Below are positions 7,921 through 16,222 of a DNA stretch of 64,000 nt, piece after piece. The notes below the pieces were generated by a model. The model was given only the letters and a program-made list of their open reading frames with translations. It did not search any database and was not told where the DNA came from. Each line of letters opens with the position of its first letter. Within the stretch, counting starts at the first letter, position 1. This DNA is from Rhodococcus sp. 105337. GTDB lineage: Bacteria; Actinomycetota; Actinomycetes; Mycobacteriales; Mycobacteriaceae. A program made the translations under genes and the position numbers. The stretch covers positions 1 through 64,000 of the forward strand of contig NZ_JABAGQ010000010.1 of NCBI RefSeq assembly GCF_012844225.1, read 5' to 3'.

Positions 7921-9258
7921 ATGAACGCCGACACCACGCGGTCCGCAGCCGTCCGGGTACGAGACGCATTCGAAAAGATCCTGGGTATCCGAGTGCCCGT
8001 GCGGGTTCGATGCTGGGACGGTTCCGTCAGTGGGCCGGACTCGCCCGCGACGGTGGTGTTCCGCAACCGCCGCGCGATCCGCAGAGTGTTGTGGTCGCCG
8101 GGCGAACTGGGACTGGTGCGCGCGTATATCGCCGGCGACCTCGAGATCGACGGCGACGTGTACGCGCTGTTGTCACTGCCCGGTCTTGTGAACCGGGTCG
8201 GGGCGTTCGATATCCGGGACGCCCGCCGGGCACTCGGCGGTGTCTGGGAGTTGGCCCGTCTCGGCGGCGTCGGGCTGCGGCCGCGACCGCCCGCGGTCGA
8301 GGTACCGCGCCGGCGCGGCATCAAGCACAGTCGCGCCCGCGACGCGTCGTCGGTGTCGCACCATTACGACGTCGGCAACGCGTTCTACCGGATTTTTCTC
8401 GGTCCGAGCATGGTGTATTCGTGCGCGTACTGGGACGAGACGGCCGACGGTCTGGACGCCGCGCAGCGCGCCAAGCTCGACCTGGTGTGCCGCAAACTCG
8501 GCTTACGGCCGGGGATGCGACTGCTCGATGTGGGCTGTGGGTGGGGGTCGATGGCGATCCACGCTGCGCGCCACTACGGCGTCGACGTGGTCGGCGTGAC
8601 GCTGAGCCGCGAACAGGCGGCGTGGGCACGGAAAGCCGCAGCGGAGGCGGGCCTGTCGGATCGGCTCGAGTTCCGTGTCCAGGATTACCGCGATGTCGAC
8701 GACGGGCCGTTCGACGCGATCTCGAGTATCGGGATGTCGGAGCACGTCGGGGATGCCGCGCTGCCCACCTACGCCGCCACACTGCACGGACTGTTGCGGC
8801 CACAGGGTCGGCTGCTGAACCACGCCATCGCCGCGGTCAGCACCCGAGATCCCGGCGGTAACGACAAGCCGGGCCTGATCCAGAACTACATCTTTCCCGA
8901 TGGCGAGATCCTGCCGCTGAGCCGCACCGTGGACGCGTTCGAGCAGGTCGGTCTCGAAGTGCGCGACAGCGAGGCATTGCGCGAGCACTATGCGCTCACG
9001 CTCCGGGAATGGGTGCGCCACCTGCAGGAATCGTGGGACGATGCTGTCGCCTCCGTCGGTGCCGAACGAGCGCGCACATGGCTGCTGTATCTCGTGGCCA
9101 GCGCTCTCGGATTCGAGGAACCCGGCAGGCTCACCATCCACCAGGTGCTCGCCGTGCGTCCCGCAGACGACGGAGCGAGCGGTGTGCCCCGGACGCGATC
9201 ACAGTGGCTCGCCCCCGCGTCGACGACGCGTGAGCCGGACGCTGCCGAAGCCCCCTGA
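7921..9258 (+). CDS. cfa: Cyclopropane-fatty-acyl-phospholipid synthase family methyltransferase
   Basis: 445 residues, the length of full CFA synthases, which transfer a methylene group from S-adenosylmethionine to a double bond of a membrane lipid acyl chain. An N-terminal lipid-binding domain (residues 1-125; TVVFRNRRAIRRVLWSPGELGLVRAYIAGDLEIDGD) precedes the methyltransferase domain. That domain has SVSHHYDVGNAFYRIFLG, the SAM motif LLDVGCGWGSMAIHAA near residue 201, and the SIGMSEHVG block. The ATG is preceded by TACCGT and exactly six bases, suggesting a leaderless transcript. It is likely a phospholipid or mycolate-precursor enzyme; the exact lipid is unknown. Confidence 0.88.
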   Translation: MNADTTRSAAVRVRDAFEKILGIRVPVRVRCWDGSVSGPDSPATVVFRNRRAIRRVLWSPGELGLVRAYIAGDLEIDGDVYALLSLPGLVNRVGAFDIRDARRALGGVWELARLGGVGLRPRPPAVEVPRRRGIKHSRARDASSVSHHYDVGNAFYRIFLGPSMVYSCAYWDETADGLDAAQRAKLDLVCRKLGLRPGMRLLDVGCGWGSMAIHAARHYGVDVVGVTLSREQAAWARKAAAEAGLSDRLEFRVQDYRDVDDGPFDAISSIGMSEHVGDAALPTYAATLHGLLRPQGRLLNHAIAAVSTRDPGGNDKPGLIQNYIFPDGEILPLSRTVDAFEQVGLEVRDSEALREHYALTLREWVRHLQESWDDAVASVGAERARTWLLYLVASALGFEEPGRLTIHQVLAVRPADDGASGVPRTRSQWLAPASTTREPDAAEAP

Positions 9259-9283
9259 CCGCGTCCGGGACGGTTCGAAGAGG

Positions 9284-9736
9284 TCACGACGGCGGAAACC
9301 CTCCGGTGGCTACCGGTCCCCAGCGCTCGATGCGGATGCGGATCAGCGACTTGTTCTGGCGGGCCATGGCCTCGCGGTATTCGTTCCAGTCCGGGTGTTC
9401 CCCCGCGATGCTCCGGTAGTACTCGACCAGTCCGTCCAGTGCGTCGGGCATGTCCAGGACTTCGGCATGTCCATCGACCTGCACATACGGTCCGTCCCAG
9501 TCGTCCGACAGCACACACACCGACACGCGGGGGTCCCGCCGGACATTGTGGGACTTGGCTCGTTGCGGATAGGTGGAGACGACGATGTTCCCCTCGGCAT
9601 CGAGGCCGCAGGTGACGGGCGACATCTGGGGACTCCCGTCCGCACGGAACGTCGTGAGGACCCCTCGGTGGCGTGGACGGAGAAACTCGAGAAGTTCGTC
9701 GCGCTCGACCTTGTCGGCAGTGGCTGTGCGAGGCAT
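9284..9736 (-). CDS. PPOX-class flavin/F420-dependent protein
   Basis: 150 residues, split-barrel flavin-binding fold. The family pattern RHRGVLTTFRADGSPQMSPV lies near residues 23-42, and VSTYPQRAKSHNVRRDPRVSVCVLSDDW lies near 55-82, where the RAKxxNxxRDPR signature marks the F420-binding class common in actinobacteria. Such proteins reduce or bind varied substrates with F420 or FMN. AAAGG six bases before the ATG supports 9736; the frame continues upstream to 9805 but into the neighbouring regulatory dyad. It is convergent with cfa and divergent from the ArsR gene at 9831. Confidence 0.85.
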   Translation of the reverse strand: MPRTATADKVERDELLEFLRPRHRGVLTTFRADGSPQMSPVTCGLDAEGNIVVSTYPQRAKSHNVRRDPRVSVCVLSDDWDGPYVQVDGHAEVLDMPDALDGLVEYYRSIAGEHPDWNEYREAMARQNKSLIRIRIERWGPVATGGFPPS

Positions 9737-9794
9737 GTCGGACCTTTCGCTCGGGGGCGTCGTCGTCCCACCGTGGATTCTGCGCCGGAAAGTA

Positions 9795-9831
9795 TTGATA
9801 GGCAAGCGCTGACTTGCCTATAGTGGGGAGG
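9795..9831 (+). promoter_or_regulatory. Leaderless promoter with operator dyad for the ArsR-VOC operon
   Basis: TTGATA (9795-9800), 18 bases, TATAGT (9819-9824), then six bases to the GTG at 9831, which would be the first transcribed base. A perfect inverted repeat, ATAGGCAAG (9798-9806) and CTTGCCTAT (9813-9821), covers the spacer and touches both hexamers, the position expected for an autorepressor site. It lies about 60 bases upstream of the divergent PPOX gene, which may be co-regulated. Confidence 0.7.
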
Positions 9832-10111
9832 TGGTCACCGTCTATCGTGCGCTCGACGACGAGACGAGGCGCATCATTCTCGACGAATTGGCGGCGAGCG
9901 ACGGCAAGACACTGTTCGAAATCTGTTCCCGTCTCACGATGGAGCACGGGCTCGGCCTTACACGCCAGGCGATTTCGCAGCACCTCGGCGTTCTGGAGTC
10001 GGCCGGGCTGGTCGTCACCGAGCGACGGGGCAGGTCCAAGTTCCACTACTTCAATTCGGAGCCACTCACCGAGATCACCAGGCGATGGCCCATCGGCGAA
10101 GGAAGAGAACC

Positions 10112-10115
<4 letters not shown>
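9831..10115 (+). CDS. ArsR-family regulator without metal cysteines
   Basis: 94 residues, a compact winged helix: YRALDDETRRIILDELAA, then the recognition helix GLTRQAISQHLGVLESAGLV and the wing TERRGRSKFHYFNSEPL. Unlike the two ars repressors it has a single cysteine (ICSRL) and no CxC pair, so it probably senses something other than arsenic, as many ArsR proteins paired with VOC or SRPBCC partners do. It overlaps the following VOC gene by ATGA. The GTG start coincides with the predicted transcription start, and a 9-base inverted repeat over its promoter suggests autoregulation. Confidence 0.85.
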
Positions 10116-10531
<416 letters not shown>

Positions 10532-11293
10532 TCACAGCACCCCGAGTCGCACGGTCACCGGCCAGGTGATCCGCCGTCTCCGGGTCGGCTCACCCCAGAG
10601 GCTGCGCAGGTCCGCCGCGAAGGAGTGGAGCATCGGCGTCTGCTGGGCGGCTTCGACGGCACGTACGGCAGACCACGTCGAGATATAGCCGAGTGTGTCG
10701 TCCACGGCCCACTCTTGGTGGATCTCCATCGGCGGTGCCGGGACCTCCGTGAACGGGAATTCGATATCGGCGTATCCGTTGTCGACGAGTCGCCGTTCCG
10801 GAGACCAGTACGGTCCGATCTCGAACCGGTAGAAGTCCTGGAATCGCGCGTCGAGGTCCGGCCCGAACTGCATCACGCCGTAACTGACGAGCGCGAGCAC
10901 CGCCTGATCGGCCGCGATCCGGCGCACCTCGGAATAGAACGCACGCCGATCGAACCAGTGTGCCGCCTGCGCTGCCGTGATCAACGCGGTGCTCCGGTCG
11001 AGGATCGGCATGTTCTCGGCGGCGGCGACGACATACCGAACCCCTTCGGCCGCACGAGCATTGCGAAGTTGATCGACGCTGGGGTCCGACCCGACGACCG
11101 TATCGAAGTACGGGACGAGTTGTGTTGTCAGCTGGCCGTTTCCGCAACCGGCATCGACCGCGAGCCCATACGACGGAGCAAGGGACGCCAAGAACCTCGC
11201 CAGGCCGGCGGGGTACTCGGGACGGAACCGTGCGTACGCCTCGCCGCCCCGATCGAACCAGTTCTTCGGTGGCCCTCCCTCTGCCTCGGACAC
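10532..11293 (-). CDS. Class I SAM-dependent methyltransferase
   Basis: 253 residues. The glycine-rich SAM motif is LAVDAGCGNGQLTTQL, followed by the acidic DPSVDQLRNA turn and AENMPILDRSTALITAAQAAHWFD, the pattern of small-molecule methyltransferases of the UbiE/COQ5-like superfamily. The opening NWFDRGGEAYARFRPEYPAGL is typical of this subgroup. The frame runs up to 11416; I place the start at the GTG (11293) because AAGGGGA precedes it and the conserved region begins soon after. The substrate is not predictable. It diverges from the kdp operon. Confidence 0.8.
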   Translation of the reverse strand: MSEAEGGPPKNWFDRGGEAYARFRPEYPAGLARFLASLAPSYGLAVDAGCGNGQLTTQLVPYFDTVVGSDPSVDQLRNARAAEGVRYVVAAAENMPILDRSTALITAAQAAHWFDRRAFYSEVRRIAADQAVLALVSYGVMQFGPDLDARFQDFYRFEIGPYWSPERRLVDNGYADIEFPFTEVPAPPMEIHQEWAVDDTLGYISTWSAVRAVEAAQQTPMLHSFAADLRSLWGEPTRRRRITWPVTVRLGVL

Positions 11294-11361
11294 GCTCGTC
11301 CCCTTCCGTGGGTGGCCGGCGTACCCACCAGCCAGTAGTCGACCGTCGGGGCTGTGCGCCG

Positions 11362-11379
11362 TAAGGAAAACGTTAGGAA
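11362..11379. promoter_or_regulatory. 11-base direct repeat upstream of kdp, possible KdpE site
   Basis: TAAGGAA (11362-11368) and TTAGGAA (11373-11379) are direct repeats 11 bases apart, one helical turn, the arrangement used by OmpR-type response regulators such as KdpE. It lies in the region between the divergent methyltransferase and the kdp operon, about 120 bases before the first kdp ORF. The assignment rests on spacing and position only. Confidence 0.3.
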
Positions 11380-11496
11380 CGGTACCTCGGGGCGTCAGGA
11401 TTCCGCATGGATCCACGTCGCCGGCCCGGAGGAGTGCCAGCGTGGCATTTCGGGCGCCGACCGGCGCTCACTGCGCCGACGACAAGGGAAGACGAC

Positions 11497-11592
11497 ATGG
11501 CAGACACCGCGTATGTGGTGCTGATCCTCGCGGGATTCGTTACGTGCGCGCTGGTGCTGCGCGCTCTGCGGTCGGACGGTGAGAACCGATGA
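11497..11592 (+). CDS. Small membrane protein leading the kdp operon (31 residues)
   Basis: 31 residues with one transmembrane helix (YVVLILAGFVTCALVLRAL) and a charged C-terminus (RSDGENR). AAGGGA lies a suitable distance before the ATG, and the stop overlaps the kdpF start as ATGA. It resembles KdpF in size but lacks the family's P-E-R-F ending, which the next ORF has. Small companions like this occur before kdpF in some actinobacteria. It may be a second single-helix subunit that stabilises the KdpABC complex; that role is inferred. Confidence 0.65.
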   Translation: MADTAYVVLILAGFVTCALVLRALRSDGENR

Positions 11593-11687
11593 CCTGGGCC
11601 GGAGCGACGAGCGTCGTGCTCGTCCTGATCGCCGCGGCACTGGTGATCTATCTGCTCGCCGCGCTGCTCGACCCCGAGAGGTTCTGA
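11589..11687 (+). CDS. kdpF: K+-transporting ATPase subunit KdpF
   Basis: 32 residues, almost all one membrane helix (SVVLVLIAAALVIYLLAALL), ending in DPERF, the KdpF signature. KdpF stabilises the KdpFABC complex in the cytoplasmic membrane. It overlaps the previous small ORF by ATGA and is seven bases from kdpA. Confidence 0.85.
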   Translation: MTWAGATSVVLVLIAAALVIYLLAALLDPERF

Positions 11688-11694
11688 CCGTCCG

Positions 11695-13395
11695 ATGAAT
11701 CCTGCTATTGCTGCGGCGCTGCAACTCGCCCTCGTCGTGGCTGTTCTTGCACTGGCATACGTTCCGCTCGGTGACTACATGGCGCGGGTCTACACCACCG
11801 ATCCCGATCTCCGTTCGGGAGACGGGAGGGTGGAGTCGCTGATCTACCGGCTGGGCCGGATCGATCCGCGCGCCGAGCAGACCTGGTACGGGTACGCGGG
11901 CAGCGTGCTCGGGTTCTCGCTGGCGAGCGTTCTGGGCTTGTACCTGCTGCAGCGCGTCCAGGGTCTTCTGCCGCTCGATCACGGACTGTCCGGCGTCAGC
12001 CCCCCGGTCGCGTTCAACACTGCGATCTCGTTCGTCACCAACACCAACTGGCAGTCCTACGTTCCGGAAACCACGATGAGCCCCGTGACCCAGTCGGTCG
12101 GGCTCGCCGTGCAGAACTTCGTGTCGGCCGCGGTAGGCATGGCCGTCGCGATCGCTCTCATCCGTGGCATCGTGCGAGCCGCACGGGGTGGCGAAATCGG
12201 AAACTTCTGGGTCGATCTCACCCGGGGCACACTCCGCATTCTGATGCCGCTCGCGTTCGTCATCGCTTTGATCCTGCTCACCCAGGGCGTCATCCAGTCC
12301 TATCGCTCCGGGTTCGACGCGGTCGGTGTGGACGGCAACGGATTCACCACTGCCCTCGCGCCCGTCGCATCGCAGGAAGCGATCAAACTCCTGGGCACCA
12401 ACGGCGGCGGCGTGCTGGCGGCAAACTCGGCCCATCCGTTCGAAAACCCTACTCCGGTCAGCAATATCGTCCAGATCATCGCGATCCTGCTGATTCCGGT
12501 GGCGCTCACCCGCACGTTCGGCACCCTGGTCGGGAACAGGCGTCAGGGATTGACGGTCCTGGGAGTGATGGCGCTGTTGTTCGGGACGATGCTCGCGTTG
12601 GCTTCCGCTGCCGAGTCCGGTACTCGCGGGGCTGCTGCCACGGCCGCCGGCGCAACGATGGAAGGCAAAGAGGTCCGGTTCGGCATCCCCGGATCCGTGC
12701 TGTTCGCCGTGTCGACGACCGGTACCAGCACCGGCGCAGTGAATTCGGCACACGACAGCATGTCGCCCCTCGGCGGCGGCACCGTGCTGCTGAACATGCT
12801 GTTCGGTGAGATCGCTCCCGGCGGGGTGGGCAGTGGCCTCTACGGGATTCTGGTGCTTGCCGTGATCGCCGTATTCGTAGGTGGTCTGCTCGTGGGCCGC
12901 ACGCCGGAGTTCCTGGGCAAGAAACTTCGCAGGCGCGAAATCACCCTCGCCGCTCTGACGGTGCTGGTGATGCCCGCACTGGTGCTGACCGGCACGGCCG
13001 TCGCCGTGATCCTGTCGTCCACCACCGGATTCCTGGGTAACTCCGGCGAACCCGGTACACCCGGGGCTATTCATGGGTTCGGAGAAGTGTTGTACGCCTA
13101 CGCATCGGCAGCGAACAACAACGGCAGCGCCTTCGGCGGTCTCACCGTGACCAGTGACTGGTTCCAGGCCTCGCTCGGGATGTGCATGCTCTTCGGGCGA
13201 TTCCTCCCCATCCTGTTCGTGCTCGCTCTGGCCGGGTCGTTCGCGGCGCAACGCCGGATCCCCGCGGGCGCCGGAACGCTTCCCACCACCGGCGTCGCAT
13301 TCGCGGGTCTGCTCACCGGCACGGTGGTCCTCGTCGCGGCACTCACGTTCTTCCCCGCGCTGGCGCTGGGGCCGATTGCCGAGGCCCTGCAATGA
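11695..13395 (+). CDS. kdpA: K+-transporting ATPase subunit KdpA
   Basis: 566 residues with about ten membrane segments. KdpA is the channel-like subunit that selects potassium in the high-affinity KdpFABC pump. Four selectivity-loop regions related to K+ channels are visible, for example [37 protein letters not shown] and [16 protein letters not shown], along with [16 protein letters not shown]. The C-terminal segment ends in [10 protein letters not shown], as in other KdpA proteins. It is the third gene of the kdp operon, followed after 55 bases by kdpB. Confidence 0.96.
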   Translation: MNPAIAAALQLALVVAVLALAYVPLGDYMARVYTTDPDLRSGDGRVESLIYRLGRIDPRAEQTWYGYAGSVLGFSLASVLGLYLLQRVQGLLPLDHGLSGVSPPVAFNTAISFVTNTNWQSYVPETTMSPVTQSVGLAVQNFVSAAVGMAVAIALIRGIVRAARGGEIGNFWVDLTRGTLRILMPLAFVIALILLTQGVIQSYRSGFDAVGVDGNGFTTALAPVASQEAIKLLGTNGGGVLAANSAHPFENPTPVSNIVQIIAILLIPVALTRTFGTLVGNRRQGLTVLGVMALLFGTMLALASAAESGTRGAAATAAGATMEGKEVRFGIPGSVLFAVSTTGTSTGAVNSAHDSMSPLGGGTVLLNMLFGEIAPGGVGSGLYGILVLAVIAVFVGGLLVGRTPEFLGKKLRRREITLAALTVLVMPALVLTGTAVAVILSSTTGFLGNSGEPGTPGAIHGFGEVLYAYASAANNNGSAFGGLTVTSDWFQASLGMCMLFGRFLPILFVLALAGSFAAQRRIPAGAGTLPTTGVAFAGLLTGTVVLVAALTFFPALALGPIAEALQ

Positions 13396-13450
13396 CTTCG
13401 ACGTTCCGTTCATTCTGCTCCATCACCACTTACACCCTGGAGATGTCTCG

Positions 13451-15550
13451 GTGACCATCGAACTTCGACGCCCTCGGGAGGACGACGTAACCGCGCCCGC
13501 CCCCCGCATCGCCGGCGGTCTGTTCTCGCCCCGGCAACTGATCGAATCCGTGCCGGGTGCAGTGCGCAAACTCGATCCCCGGCACATGGCACGCAACCCG
13601 GTGATGTTCGTCGTCCTGGTCGGTTCGGCGATCGCGACCGGTGCGGCGATCGTGGAGTCCACCGTCTTCTCCTGGCTGATCGCACTGTGGTTGTGGTTCA
13701 CGGTGTTGTTCGCGAACCTGGCCGAATCGGTTGCCGAGGGGCGGGGCAAAGCCCAAGCGGCGAGCCTCCGGAAGGCGAAGCAGAACACCGTCTCTCGTCG
13801 CCTGCTGCCGTCTGGCTCGGAAGAGACCGTACCGGCTACCGAATTGAAGGTCGGAGATCTCGTCGTCGTGGAGGCCGGTGAAACGATCCCCGGTGACGGC
13901 GACGTCATCGAAGGAATCGCGACAGTCGACGAGTCCGCGATCACCGGCGAGTCCGCGCCGGTCATCCGCGAGTCGGGTGGGGATCGCTGCGCGGTCACCG
14001 GAGGCACTACCGTGTTGTCCGACCGTATCGTCGTGGGGATCACCGCTCCTGCGGGCCACACGTTCGTGGACCGCGTGATCGCGCTCGTGGAAGGTGCATC
14101 TCGGCGGAAGACCCCGAACGAGATCGCGCTCAACATCCTCCTCGCAGCACTGACGATCGTGTTCCTGTTCGCCGTCGTGGCCATCGGTCCCATGAGTGCC
14201 TACGCCGGTGCCGAGCAGGGCCCGGTCGAATTGATCGCATTGCTGGTCTGCCTGATCCCCACCACCATCGGTGCGCTGCTGTCGGCTATCGGTATCGCTG
14301 GAATGGACCGTCTCGTGCAGCGCAACGTGCTGGCGATGTCCGGGCGCGCCGTCGAGGCCGCAGGAGACATCGACACCCTGCTCCTGGACAAGACCGGGAC
14401 GATCACCTTCGGCAACCGCCGCGCGACCGCACTGCACCCCGCACCCGGAGTGACGGAGGCCGAGGTGGCCGGCGCCGCGCGACTGTCGAGTCTTGCCGAT
14501 ACAACACCGGAGGGACGCAGCATCGTCGAACTGTGCGCCGAGCAGTACCGTCTCGATCCCGGACCCACCGGGGCCGGCGCCGACGCGGAATTCGTGCCGT
14601 TCAGCGCGCACACCAGGATGAGCGGACTCGACCTCACCGAGGCGGACGGCACGGCGGTGCGTATCCGCAAGGGCGCCGCCGACGCGGTCGGCCGCTGGAC
14701 CGCACAGTTCGGGACGACAGTGCCTGTCGCAGTCACCGATCTCGTGACGGACATCGCCCGCAGGGGCGGAACTCCCCTCGTCGTTGCGCGCGTGTCGGGC
14801 ACCAGCGCGTCGGTGCTGGGTGTCGTCGAACTCTCCGACGTGGTCAAACCCGGTATGGCGCAGCGGTTCGCACAGCTCCGCGCGATGGGTATCCGCACCG
14901 TGATGGTCACCGGCGACAATCCGCTGACGGCGAAATCCATTGCGGCAGAAGCGGGCGTCGACGACTTCCTCGCCGAAGCGACGCCGGAGGACAAGCTCGC
15001 GCTGATTCGCTCCGAACAGGAGGGGGGCCGCCTCGTCGCGATGACGGGTGACGGCACCAACGATGCTCCCGCGCTTGCCCAGGCCGACGTGGGGGTGGCG
15101 ATGAACACCGGCACCTCCGCCGCCAAGGAAGCGGGGAACATGGTCGACCTCGACTCCGATCCCACCAAACTGATCGACATCGTCGAGATCGGCAAGCAAC
15201 TGCTCATCACGCGTGGCGCTCTGACGACGTTCTCGCTGGCCAACGACCTCGCGAAGTACTTCGCCATCCTGCCGGCGCTGTTCAGCGGCATCTATCCGCA
15301 GTTGGCTGCGCTGAACATCATGGGACTCGCGACGCCACAGTCCGCGATCCTCTCGGCGGTGATCTTCAACGCGCTCGTCATCGTCGCGCTCATCCCGCTC
15401 GCACTCAAAGGTGTGCGGTACCGCCCCGCCGCCGCATCGTCGCTCTTGGGGCGAAACTTGCTGGTCTACGGCGTCGGCGGCGTAGTGACACCCTTCGTGG
15501 GCATCTGGCTGATCGACCTCGTCGTGCGTCTCGTTCCGGGAATCGGGTGA
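13451..15550 (+). CDS. kdpB: K+-transporting P-type ATPase subunit KdpB
   Basis: 699 residues, the catalytic subunit that uses ATP to drive potassium uptake. Visible P-type ATPase motifs are TGES in the actuator domain ([12 protein letters not shown]), the phosphorylation site DKTGTIT, the KGA nucleotide-binding region (IRKGAADAV), and the hinge [17 protein letters not shown]. Membrane segments flank these, including [21 protein letters not shown] near the start and four near the C-terminus. GTG 13451 is chosen because GGAG lies nine bases upstream and the N-terminus aligns with family length; the open frame further upstream runs into kdpA. Confidence 0.96.
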   Translation: MTIELRRPREDDVTAPAPRIAGGLFSPRQLIESVPGAVRKLDPRHMARNPVMFVVLVGSAIATGAAIVESTVFSWLIALWLWFTVLFANLAESVAEGRGKAQAASLRKAKQNTVSRRLLPSGSEETVPATELKVGDLVVVEAGETIPGDGDVIEGIATVDESAITGESAPVIRESGGDRCAVTGGTTVLSDRIVVGITAPAGHTFVDRVIALVEGASRRKTPNEIALNILLAALTIVFLFAVVAIGPMSAYAGAEQGPVELIALLVCLIPTTIGALLSAIGIAGMDRLVQRNVLAMSGRAVEAAGDIDTLLLDKTGTITFGNRRATALHPAPGVTEAEVAGAARLSSLADTTPEGRSIVELCAEQYRLDPGPTGAGADAEFVPFSAHTRMSGLDLTEADGTAVRIRKGAADAVGRWTAQFGTTVPVAVTDLVTDIARRGGTPLVVARVSGTSASVLGVVELSDVVKPGMAQRFAQLRAMGIRTVMVTGDNPLTAKSIAAEAGVDDFLAEATPEDKLALIRSEQEGGRLVAMTGDGTNDAPALAQADVGVAMNTGTSAAKEAGNMVDLDSDPTKLIDIVEIGKQLLITRGALTTFSLANDLAKYFAILPALFSGIYPQLAALNIMGLATPQSAILSAVIFNALVIVALIPLALKGVRYRPAAASSLLGRNLLVYGVGGVVTPFVGIWLIDLVVRLVPGIG

Positions 15551-16215
15551 ATGTCATGAGTCAAGGAAATTTCGTGCTCGGCTTCGTGCGGCAACTGAAG
15601 GCGGGTGCCATCGTGCTGGTCGCACTCACCGCCATCGTCGGCTTCGCATACCCGGCAGCGGTGTGGGCGGTGAGCCGGATCGACACCCACGCCGCGGAAG
15701 GATCACCACTGGCGGATTCGGCCGGGTGCATTGTCGGCAGCGAACTCGTCGGAGTCGATCCGCAGGTGGCTGCCGGGGAACCCGATCCCTACTTCCACCT
15801 GCGCGTCGTCGGGTCGGTCGCGGACGACGATCCGTACGCTCCCGGTGATCCGGCCGCGGCTCTGCCGTCGAACCAGGGACCCAGCAGCGAGGTGCTGGCG
15901 CGGTTCGTGGAGGAACGACGCGCCGCGATCGCCCTCCGCGAGGGTGTTGCTCCCGAGGACGTCCCGGTCGACGCGGTCACGGGTTCGGGTTCGGGCCTCG
16001 ACCCGCACATCTCACCCGCGTACGCCGCGATCCAGGTACCGCGGGTCGCCGCCGCGCTCGGCGTTCCCGACGGTGACGTCCGGCGCCTTGTCGCCGAGCA
16101 CACGGAGGGGCGTCAACTCGGGTTCCTCGGCGCCGAGCGCGTCGATGTTCCCGGTCTCAACGTCGCGCTGGGCTCCACCGCCCCGGACTGTGCCGGTGAC
16201 ACCTCGGGTGGATGA
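15547..16215 (+). CDS. kdpC: K+-transporting ATPase subunit KdpC
   Basis: 222 residues: one N-terminal membrane helix ([25 protein letters not shown]) and a large extracytoplasmic domain. Family blocks are [65 protein letters not shown] and LNVALG near the end. KdpC stabilises the pump and raises its ATP affinity. The GTG start overlaps the kdpB stop as GTGA; an ATG three codons later is also possible. Confidence 0.94.
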   Translation: MNVMSQGNFVLGFVRQLKAGAIVLVALTAIVGFAYPAAVWAVSRIDTHAAEGSPLADSAGCIVGSELVGVDPQVAAGEPDPYFHLRVVGSVADDDPYAPGDPAAALPSNQGPSSEVLARFVEERRAAIALREGVAPEDVPVDAVTGSGSGLDPHISPAYAAIQVPRVAAALGVPDGDVRRLVAEHTEGRQLGFLGAERVDVPGLNVALGSTAPDCAGDTSGG

Positions 16216-16222
16216 TGGCGAG

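Noticed and set aside
11395-13413. 672-codon minus-strand ORF over kdpA
   Set aside because: It is antisense to kdpA, rich in Arg, His, Glu and Gln with no recognisable domain, as expected for a mirror frame of a high-GC gene.
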